Under the pieces are notes generated by a model, which saw only the letters and a program-made list of their open reading frames with translations, ran no database searches and was not told the origin of the DNA. From assembly GCA_903927605.1 (NCBI GenBank), contig CAIYNT010000322.1:1-14343 (forward strand): DNA of 14,343 nucleotides, read 5' to 3'. The DNA comes from an uncultured Holophagaceae bacterium. Lineage in GTDB: Bacteria; Acidobacteriota; Holophagae; Holophagales; Holophagaceae. The translations under genes were made by a program, and so were the position numbers. This document shows positions 6,763 to 14,343 of this stretch, piece after piece (position 1 is the first letter of the stretch; each line of letters begins with the position of its first letter).

Positions 6763-7879
6763 AAAGTTTTTTCGCAATGGCCTCGCCCATCTCGAGCGTG
6801 GTGGCCTTCCCGCCCATGTCATAGGTGCGGACCTGGCCCTCGGCAATGACGGCGGCGGTGGCGGCCTCCAGCCTCGCGCCCTTCTCGGTCTCACCCAGCC
6901 AGTCCAGCATCATCTTGGCCGCCAGGATGGTGGCGATGGGGTTCACCTTGTACTGGCCAGCGTACTTCGGCGCGCTGCCGTGGCTGGGCTCGAACACCGC
7001 CAGTTTCTCACCGATGTTGCCGCTGCAGCCGAAGCCCAGGCCACCCACCATCTGGGCCGCCAGGTCGCTGATGATGTCGCCGAAGAGGTTCGTCGCCACC
7101 ATGACGCCGTAGTTCTTCGGGTTCTTCAGCATCCACATGGTGATCGCGTCGACGTTGGCGTCGTCCATCTGGATGCCCGGATACTCCTCCGCGATGCGCT
7201 TGCCGGTCTCCAGGAACATGCCCTCCGTGGCGCGCACCACGTTGGCCTTGTGGATGACCGTCACCTTGGGATAGCCGAATTTCTTCGCGTACTCGAAGGC
7301 GGCCCGGATGATGCGATCACAGCCCTTCATCGTATTGACCTTGCAGGTGATGGCGAACTGGTCGCCGGGCAAGTCGGCGAAGTGGCCAAAGGGCTTGCTG
7401 AGCTTCTTCAGGCTGGCCTTCAGCTCGTCGGGCACGGGGCTGAATTCCACCCCTGCGTAGAGGTCCTCGGTGTTCTCCCGGAAGACCACCATATCGATGC
7501 CTTCCTGGTAGTTCAGGGGATTGCCGCGATAGGCCTTGCAGGGCCGCAGACAGGTGAAGAGGTCGAACATCTGCCGCATGCGGACGATGGGGCTGCGGTA
7601 GATGAGGCCCTTCCCCTTCAACTCCGGCACCAGTTCGGCCTCGGCGTCCTTCACCGGTTTGGAGGTGATGGCGCCGAACATGGCGGCATGACTGTGGTTC
7701 AGCAGATCGATGGTGCGCTGGGGGAACGACTCACCTTCCTTGCACCAGAACTCCCAGCCGATGTCCCCATGGGTGTAGGCCGCATCGAACTTCAGAGCGT
7801 CGAGGCAGAGCCTCGCCGCTTCCATGACCTCGACGCCGACTCCGTCACCGGGCAGCCACGCGATGTTGTACTGGCTCAT
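6761..7879 (-). CDS. isocitrate/isopropylmalate dehydrogenase family protein, probably NADP-linked
   Basis: A 372-residue beta-decarboxylating dehydrogenase that oxidises a 2-hydroxy acid and releases CO2 to give a 2-oxoacid. Catalytic and metal residues are present by comparison with E. coli isocitrate dehydrogenase: Arg102, Arg112 and Arg134, Tyr141 in FRENTEDLYAGVEF, Lys211 in VIHKANVV, and Asp268/Asp272 in TNLFGDIISDLAAQ. The cofactor loop HGSAPKYAGQYKVNP matches the NADP-binding loop of E. coli Icd (Lys305-Tyr306 for Lys344-Tyr345). Ser96 matches Ser113, but the Asn115 position is Ile98, hydrophobic as in isopropylmalate dehydrogenase, so substrate choice is uncertain. The start has GGAGGAG seven bases upstream. 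The stop codon TAA lies within the end of a palindromic repeat. It is probably the first gene of the five-gene block. Confidence 0.93.
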   Translation of the reverse strand: MSQYNIAWLPGDGVGVEVMEAARLCLDALKFDAAYTHGDIGWEFWCKEGESFPQRTIDLLNHSHAAMFGAITSKPVKDAEAELVPELKGKGLIYRSPIVRMRQMFDLFTCLRPCKAYRGNPLNYQEGIDMVVFRENTEDLYAGVEFSPVPDELKASLKKLSKPFGHFADLPGDQFAITCKVNTMKGCDRIIRAAFEYAKKFGYPKVTVIHKANVVRATEGMFLETGKRIAEEYPGIQMDDANVDAITMWMLKNPKNYGVMVATNLFGDIISDLAAQMVGGLGFGCSGNIGEKLAVFEPSHGSAPKYAGQYKVNPIATILAAKMMLDWLGETEKGARLEAATAAVIAEGQVRTYDMGGKATTLEMGEAIAKKL

Positions 7880-8041
7880 GATCGGGCTCCTCCGGAAGGG
7901 GGTTTGGGTCCTGGCGTGGGGACACGCTGGAATCGCCCAATGATGACCTCACCGTTGGATTTGGGCTCGGGCGGCCATCACAAAACCTCCCGAAATCGCC
8001 TGATCCCGAGAAAAGACCCGACAAACTGTCAAACGCCATAA
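7880..8041 (-). promoter_or_regulatory. leader region upstream of the dehydrogenase operon, with a possible promoter or operator
   Basis: A 162-base spacer between polA and the dehydrogenase start, both on the minus strand. It should contain the promoter of the five-gene block if that block is not read through from polA. Reading the minus strand, TTGACA occurs at 8032-8027, just inside a small dyad at 8020-8030 (GACA, three bases, TGTC). No convincing TATAAT-like box is found 16-18 bases downstream, so the promoter is only a candidate. No clear polA terminator was found. Nearer the gene there is only the strong ribosome binding site at about 7887-7893. Confidence 0.25.
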
Positions 8042-10840
<2,799 letters not shown>

Positions 10841-10902
10841 GCCCCCAGTCTGGCAGGGCGGGCAGAAATTCAAGTTGCTCTGTAGGGTGACGATCCCCTC
10901 AG

Positions 10903-10919
10903 ATAGGGCATCTGCCTAT
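10903..10919 (+). promoter_or_regulatory. small dyad just before the Cache-gene ribosome binding site
   Basis: ATAGG at 10903-10907 and CCTAT at 10915-10919 form a short inverted repeat. It can be extended to seven pairs if one G bulges, as ATAGG(G)CA against TGCCTAT. It ends three bases before the GGAGG ribosome binding site at 10922-10926. It could be an operator or a 5'-UTR hairpin affecting translation of the first Cache gene. The arms are short and no promoter boxes were recognised in the 91-base polA/Cache divergent spacer, so this is only a candidate. Confidence 0.25.
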
Positions 10920-10931
10920 TTGGAGGCTTTC

Positions 10932-11378
10932 ATGCGCATGCGCAACATTCTCATTCCGGCCCTCATCTGCCTCGCCATGCCTTTGATGGCCCAGCAGGAG
11001 AAAGCCAAAGCCCTTGTGAAGGACGCCATCGCTTTCGGCAAGAAGAACGGCAAGGAGGCCATGCTCAAGGAGGTCAACATGGCCACAGGTCGGTTCCACG
11101 TGCAGAGCGGCGACGACATGTATGTCTTCATCTACGACATGAAAGGCCTCTGCATGGGGATGGGTTTCCAGTCTGCGGTCATCGGCACCAACCGCTGGAA
11201 CCTCAAGGATCCCGATGGAGTTATGATCGTCCAGGAACTCGCCAAGATCGTCCAGACCAAGGGCAGCGGCTGGCTGGACTACAAATACCCCAACCCGAAG
11301 ACAAACAAGCTCGACGCGAAGACCTCTTACGTCGAGGGCCTGGATGGCTGGATGATCGGCTGCGGTATCTACAAGTGA
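10932..11378 (+). CDS. secreted single Cache-domain protein, first of a tandem pair
   Basis: A 148-residue protein with an N-terminal signal peptide (MRMRNILIPALICLAMPLMA, cleavage likely before QQEKA). The rest is a stand-alone small-ligand-binding domain resembling single Cache type 2. Characteristic stretches are AKALVKDAIAFGKKNGKEA, MYVFIYDMKGLCMGMG, GTNRWNLKDPDG, GSGWLDYKYPNP and the closing IGCGIYK. Cache domains normally sense small organic ligands outside the cell for chemoreceptors or kinases. Here there is no membrane anchor and no output domain, so it should be periplasmic and could be a binding or accessory protein. The start at 10932 has GGAGG five bases upstream; an ATG six bases later is possible but less well placed. 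A paralogue follows 86 bases downstream. Confidence 0.88.
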   Translation: MRMRNILIPALICLAMPLMAQQEKAKALVKDAIAFGKKNGKEAMLKEVNMATGRFHVQSGDDMYVFIYDMKGLCMGMGFQSAVIGTNRWNLKDPDGVMIVQELAKIVQTKGSGWLDYKYPNPKTNKLDAKTSYVEGLDGWMIGCGIYK

Positions 11379-11464
11379 CTCGTCAGCCCCATCCAGGGCC
11401 TGTTCGCCTGTGAGCCCGGCCCATACACCTAAGAAGCGTGATCTAACCTCCAAGGAGCACAACC

Positions 11465-11932
11465 ATGAGAACCCCGCGATTCTATCTCCGATGGGCGCTT
11501 CCGGCGCTCGTCACCATCTGCACCCCCCTCTCTTCCCAACCGGCGGAGCGACCCAAAGCCGAAGCCATGGTGAAGGAAGGCATCGCCTTCCTGAAGGCCA
11601 AGGGCAAGGATGCTTTCATCGCGGAAGTGCAGCAGGCGAACGGCCGATTCCACGTCAAGCCCGGCAGCACGCTCTACCTGTTTGTGTACGACCCTAAGGG
11701 CATCACCCTGGCCTTCGGGATGAACCCCGCGGCCGCCGGAACCAACCGCTGGAACATCAAGGATCCCGACGGGAAATTTATCGTCCAGGACATCATCCAC
11801 GCCGCGCAGAAGAAGGGCGGCGGGTGGATCGAGTACAAGTGGCCCAACCCTACCACCGGGAAGGTCGAGGAAAAGACCTCCTTCTGCATGGCTGAAGGTG
11901 ACGTCATCATGGGCTGCGGCATCTACAAGTAG
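11465..11932 (+). CDS. secreted single Cache-domain protein, second of a tandem pair
   Basis: A 155-residue paralogue of the preceding gene, roughly half identical by eye over the mature region. It has a signal peptide over about residues 1-24 (MRTPRFYLRWALPALVTICT, then PLSSQP) and the same Cache hallmarks: AMVKEGIAFLKAKGKDAF, NGRFHVKPGSTLYLFVYDPKG, GTNRWNIKDPDG, GGGWIEYKWPNP and MGCGIYK. Differences cluster in the putative ligand-facing parts, for example CMGMGFQSAVI in the first against LAFGMNPAAA here, and EGLDGWM against MAEGDVI. That suggests related but not identical ligands. AAGGAG at 11452-11457 sits seven bases before the ATG. It has no output domain. The stop codon is one base from the stop of the convergent short-chain dehydrogenase. 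Confidence 0.88.
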   Translation: MRTPRFYLRWALPALVTICTPLSSQPAERPKAEAMVKEGIAFLKAKGKDAFIAEVQQANGRFHVKPGSTLYLFVYDPKGITLAFGMNPAAAGTNRWNIKDPDGKFIVQDIIHAAQKKGGGWIEYKWPNPTTGKVEEKTSFCMAEGDVIMGCGIYK

Positions 11933-11933
11933 C

Positions 11934-12758
11934 TCATCCGAGCCCATAGATACGACGCAAAAGGCCCTCCCACCAGGCCGCTGGCAGGAGGGCCTTCAGC
12001 TTGCCGGCCCAGAAGGCATCGCGGCCGATGACCAGTCGCCTCGGTGGGTGCGCGGCATTCAGGGCACCGAGGATCTTCCTGGCGCAGGTCTCCGCCTCCA
12101 TGGCGAAGCGCTCGGCCTGGCCTTTCCGATGGGCCAGGTAGCGGCCCAGGATGGCCTCATAGCGCGTTCCGCGGGCCCGTTCCGGCAGGTCGCCCCAGGC
12201 CTTGGCCAGGGTGTCGCGGAAGGCCGTCCGGATGGCGCCAGGCTCCACCAGCACCACGGCCACCGCACGACCCACTTCCAGCCGCAGGGTCTCCGCCAGG
12301 GCGACCACCGCATGCTTGGAAGCGTTGTAGGGTCCTGCCAGCGGAATGGAGTGGCGCCCCAGCACGGAGGCCACCTGCAGGATGCGCGCCCCAAGCTCCC
12401 GTCGCAGCAGGGGCAGGAAGGCGTTCGTCGTGGCGTGGAGGCCAATCACATTGGTCTCGAATTGCACTCGCAGCTCCTCTGGCCGCACCAACTCAAGAGG
12501 ACCGACTTGACCATAGCCTGCATTGTTGACCAGGGCTTTGAGGCGCAGGTCGGCGCAGGCGCCGGCAGCCGCTGCAATGCTGGCTGCATCCGTCACATCC
12601 AGCGGAAGGATGCGCAGGTCCTCGCCTGGTGGCAGATCCGCCAGGGTCGCGGGATTCCTGGCGGTGGCCACCACACCCCATCCGGCTCCCCGGCACAGCG
12701 GCACCAGGGCCCGTCCGATGCCCGATGAACAGCCCGTGATGAGGACCCAGTTCCGCAT
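11934..12758 (-). CDS. short-chain dehydrogenase/reductase (classical SDR)
   Basis: A 274-residue NAD(P)-dependent oxidoreductase of unknown substrate. The Rossmann motif TGCSSGIG is at residues 9-16, and NNAG at 78-81. Asn103, Ser131 and Tyr144-x3-Lys148 (YNASK) complete the catalytic tetrad. Arg34 after the second strand (ATARNP) suggests NADPH preference. The C-terminal part, with a VEPGAIRTAF stretch and a late basic and aromatic tail, resembles SDRs that act on ketones, retinol-like or steroid-like compounds, but this is not enough for a substrate. The frame is open to 12821. I choose ATG 12758 because the fold begins two residues later and an AGGA lies upstream; the longer version would read through a strong hairpin at 12778-12814. 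It converges with the second Cache gene. Confidence 0.9.
   Translation of the reverse strand: MRNWVLITGCSSGIGRALVPLCRGAGWGVVATARNPATLADLPPGEDLRILPLDVTDAASIAAAAGACADLRLKALVNNAGYGQVGPLELVRPEELRVQFETNVIGLHATTNAFLPLLRRELGARILQVASVLGRHSIPLAGPYNASKHAVVALAETLRLEVGRAVAVVLVEPGAIRTAFRDTLAKAWGDLPERARGTRYEAILGRYLAHRKGQAERFAMEAETCARKILGALNAAHPPRRLVIGRDAFWAGKLKALLPAAWWEGLLRRIYGLG
11961..11996. terminator. long hairpin inside the 3' end of the SDR gene, possible bidirectional terminator
   Basis: AAGGCCCTCC at 11961-11970 is the exact reverse complement of 11987-11996. Inside it, CCAG (11973-11976) pairs with CTGG (11981-11984) around GCCG, with only a CA/CA mismatch between the two stems. Read on the minus strand, the hairpin is followed by TTTTGC, as in an intrinsic terminator, but it lies 25-60 bases before the SDR stop. 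Read on the plus strand, it lies about 30 bases after the second Cache gene, with only a weak T content behind it. It most likely ends transcription of the convergent pair while also coding for SDR residues. Confidence 0.55.
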
Positions 12759-12777
12759 CCGTTCATCCTGGCACAGG

Positions 12778-12814
12778 CTGCAAAACGGGGCGCCACCGAC
12801 GCCCCGTTTTGCAG
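12778..12814 (-). terminator. intrinsic terminator after the small exported protein gene
   Basis: CTGCAAAACGGGGCG at 12778-12792 and its exact complement at 12800-12814 make a 15-base-pair perfect stem with a seven-base loop. Read on the minus strand, it starts 21 bases after the stop of the small exported protein gene, and the GC stem is followed by TTTTGCAG. The A-tract and T-tract are part of the stem, so it is symmetric and could work in both directions. The SDR start codon is only 19 bases further downstream on the same strand. Confidence 0.8.
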
Positions 12815-12835
12815 ATACCACCTGCGGGCTGACTG

Positions 12836-13123
12836 TTATTTCTTCTTCGCAGGAGCCTTGGCGGCAGCTTTGGATTCAACCTTGGTCGCAACCTGCTTGT
12901 AGGTGACGGTGACCTTGTCACCGGCCTTGAGGGCATCCTTTCCGGCAGTACCGCCATCGGTGTAGAAACGCCACTCTTCTTTGCCGAGGTCGAGGGTGAA
13001 GCTGTCGGCAGCCACTTCCTTCACAACACCGGTCTTCTGATAGCTAGCGGCGGCTGCGGCCCAACCTAGAGCGGCGCCCAGAACGGCCATGGCGGCTAGG
13101 GCGGTAAAGGATTTCATTCGCAT
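12836..13123 (-). CDS. small exported protein of unknown function with a lysine-rich tail
   Basis: A 95-residue protein with a clear signal peptide (MRMKSFTALAAMAVLGAALG, then WAAAAA; cleavage near residue 26). The mature part is about 65 residues with a beta-rich pattern: TGVVKEVAADSFTLDL, EEWRFYTD, then LKAGDKVTVTYKQVATKVES. This resembles small OB-like periplasmic domains such as the DUF5666 type, in which a short barrel follows a GxVxxV start; the resemblance is by eye only. It ends in a low-complexity AAAKAPAKKK tail. AAGGAG at 13129-13134 lies five bases before the ATG, a strong ribosome binding site. It has its own terminator and possibly its own promoter, so it looks like a single-gene transcript. 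No function is proposed. Confidence 0.8.
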   Translation of the reverse strand: MRMKSFTALAAMAVLGAALGWAAAAASYQKTGVVKEVAADSFTLDLGKEEWRFYTDGGTAGKDALKAGDKVTVTYKQVATKVESKAAAKAPAKKK

Positions 13124-13150
13124 GGGATCTCCTTGTGAAATGGTGACCCC

Positions 13151-13178
13151 AAATTAGCAGCTCCACGGAATCCAGCAA
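13151..13178 (-). promoter_or_regulatory. possible sigma-70-type promoter of the small exported protein gene
   Basis: Reading the minus strand, TTGCTG (13178-13173) and TAATTT (13156-13151) are separated by 16 bases. They lie 28-55 bases upstream of the ATG at 13123, within the 58-base spacer after the IspH-UbiA gene. Both boxes deviate from consensus, so this is a weak match. It is supported mainly by position and by the gene having its own terminator. Confidence 0.35.
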
Positions 13179-13181
13179 GCA

Positions 13182-14343
13182 CTAGATGAGCGCCAGCAAC
13201 CCTACCAGGTAGAAGCTGAAGTCCACGCTCAGCTCGAAGCGGTGCCTTCCGGTCGTGAAGCGCTCGTGGTACAGCCACAGGTAGAGCATCGGATAGGCGG
13301 CGCAGAGGACCAGCACCAGCGCCACGGCCATCGGATGCCCCTGACTTCGATTCTCGAAAGTGAGCCAGAGGGTACCGATCAGCAAGGTAACCAGAAGCCC
13401 GAGAAGCACGACCTTGGTGGCCCGCTTGCCCAGGAAGATCGGCAGGGTCTCCTTGCCCACGATCTGATCGTTCTGCATGTCGCGGATTTCGTAGATGACG
13501 GTGCGGACAAAGGCCAGGACACCCACCAGGAAGATCGCCGCGAAGGCCCGCAGATCCCAGCTCCGGCCCGCCTGCCAGACCGGCGTGACGACTACCACGG
13601 TGGCCAGCGCCAAGGCCACGACCAAATCTTTGGATCCTGGTATACCCCGCAGACTGAACTCCGTACCGGCCACCCGGAAGCGACGTTTGTAGGCTGTCCC
13701 CACCAAGGACGCGCCAATCACAATGCCCAGGACCTTCATGCCGAGACTGGCCGCCAACCCGAGCGTAAGCGCCAGGGCGACGAGGGCCGACAGCAACAGG
13801 GCCCTGCGATTGCGTTCGAGAAACCTGGCCCTGGCCGGCCCCTTGGCGCCCAGGCCCAACGGATCAAGGAAGGGACTGAGCAGATACATGGCGAGCACAT
13901 AGGTTGCCGTCAGCAAGGGATAGCGCCACCCCATAGTCAGGTCCAGCCACCGGTGCACGCCCAGAGTCATGAGACCACCACCCATGGCCAGCAGCGATGA
14001 ACTGCCGAAGGCGGCCCGGAGAAAATTACGCCAGCGGCTGGGTCCGTCGCCCAGCTGCTCAAGCACATCCACCACCTCGTCCACCAGCCAGGTGGGGGTG
14101 GAGGCGCCCGCGAGCACACCCACCGTTTCCCTGCCGCTGAAACCCGCCAGATCCAGTTCTGCAGCGGTTTCCACATACTGCACGGGCTTGCCGTAGTGAT
14201 GGGCGAGCTCCGCCAAGTGCTTGGTGTTGCTCGAGGCCTTCCCGCCCACGACGATCACCGAGTCCACGGTCTGCGCCAGTTCTCTGGCTTCGTCCTGACG
14301 CATCCAGGTGTCTTCGCAGATGGTGTTCTCAAACACCGCGTCG
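13182..14343 (-). CDS. IspH (C-terminal part) fused to a UbiA-type prenyltransferase domain (5' partial)
   Basis: The reading frame is open to the right edge, so the N-terminal part of the protein is missing. The first 95 or so visible residues are the end of IspH (4-hydroxy-3-methylbut-2-enyl diphosphate reductase). They include NTICEDT, with the third cluster-ligand Cys codon at 14316-14318, GGKASSNTKHL with the substrate-binding Ser-Ser-Asn, and GASTPTWLVDEVVDVL. Without a stop, the chain then passes into about 275 hydrophobic residues typical of UbiA intramembrane prenyltransferases: ARARFLERNRRALL, GIPGSKDLVVALAL, and the Asp-rich YEIRDMQNDQIVGKETLP at about 13430-13485. The usual first NDxxD motif is not evident. 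The product would be membrane-bound, with a cytosolic IspH head that could feed isoprenoid precursor toward prenyl transfer, for example in quinone synthesis. It ends 58 bases before the small exported protein gene. Confidence 0.87.
   Translation of the reverse strand, partial: DAVFENTICEDTWMRQDEARELAQTVDSVIVVGGKASSNTKHLAELAHHYGKPVQYVETAAELDLAGFSGRETVGVLAGASTPTWLVDEVVDVLEQLGDGPSRWRNFLRAAFGSSSLLAMGGGLMTLGVHRWLDLTMGWRYPLLTATYVLAMYLLSPFLDPLGLGAKGPARARFLERNRRALLLSALVALALTLGLAASLGMKVLGIVIGASLVGTAYKRRFRVAGTEFSLRGIPGSKDLVVALALATVVVVTPVWQAGRSWDLRAFAAIFLVGVLAFVRTVIYEIRDMQNDQIVGKETLPIFLGKRATKVVLLGLLVTLLIGTLWLTFENRSQGHPMAVALVLVLCAAYPMLYLWLYHERFTTGRHRFELSVDFSFYLVGLLALI

Noticed and set aside
6461..8041. 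A 526-codon plus-strand frame opposite the dehydrogenase and across the repeat
   Set aside because: Antisense to a conserved dehydrogenase; it also runs through the palindromic repeat and an intergenic spacer, so it has no coding support.
11396..11422. GGGCC/GGCCC inverted repeat between the two Cache genes as a terminator
   Set aside because: A five-base stem with a long loop and no T-run; the two genes are more simply read as one transcript.

Overview
The window is GC-rich, densely coded bacterial chromosome with almost no spacers, carrying core housekeeping genes (purD, polA, tpx, and an ispH fusion at the right edge) plus one accessory-looking metabolic operon. I see no phage, plasmid, transposase, CRISPR, rRNA or tRNA signal. 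Stand-alone secreted Cache proteins, an IspH-UbiA fusion and CCACGAAGA-type intergenic palindromes make me think of an Acidobacteriota lineage such as Holophagae (Geothrix-like). That is recollection, not something shown by the sequence, and I hold it at low to moderate confidence.

Layout. 1-632 (+): the C-terminal end of a 3-hydroxyacyl-CoA dehydrogenase and a small four-helix membrane protein, convergent with purD (644-1948, -). purD is divergent from tpx (2120-2665, +), a thiol peroxidase. 2681-2745: an imperfect palindromic repeat. 2762-7879 (-): five metabolic genes, transcribed in the order isocitrate/isopropylmalate-type dehydrogenase, HMG-CoA-lyase-like enzyme, CaiB/BaiF-type CoA-transferase, aconitase/isopropylmalate-isomerase-type large subunit, small subunit. 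The last four are separated by only 3-9 bases. A second copy of the palindromic repeat (6689-6762) lies between the dehydrogenase and the lyase. 8042-10840 (-): full-length DNA polymerase I with intact proofreading residues. 10932-11932 (+): two tandem, paralogous, secreted single-Cache-domain proteins. 11934-12758 (-): a short-chain dehydrogenase. 12836-13123 (-): a small exported protein followed by a strong terminator. 13182 to the right edge (-): the C-terminal part of IspH fused in frame to a UbiA-type membrane prenyltransferase domain.

How the genes may work together. The five-gene block is the most interesting part. It joins a CoA-transferase and a CoA-ester lyase to a hydroxyacid isomerase and an oxidative decarboxylase. 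On paper these could interconvert a branched hydroxy-di- or tricarboxylate (citrate, citramalate or a homologue) with acetyl-CoA plus a 2-oxoacid on one side, and with a shorter 2-oxoacid plus CO2 on the other. Three of the enzymes carry specificity residues unlike the textbook members of their families, so standard leucine synthesis or leucine degradation is not a safe label. The IspH-UbiA fusion would tie isoprenoid precursor production to a membrane prenyl-transfer step.
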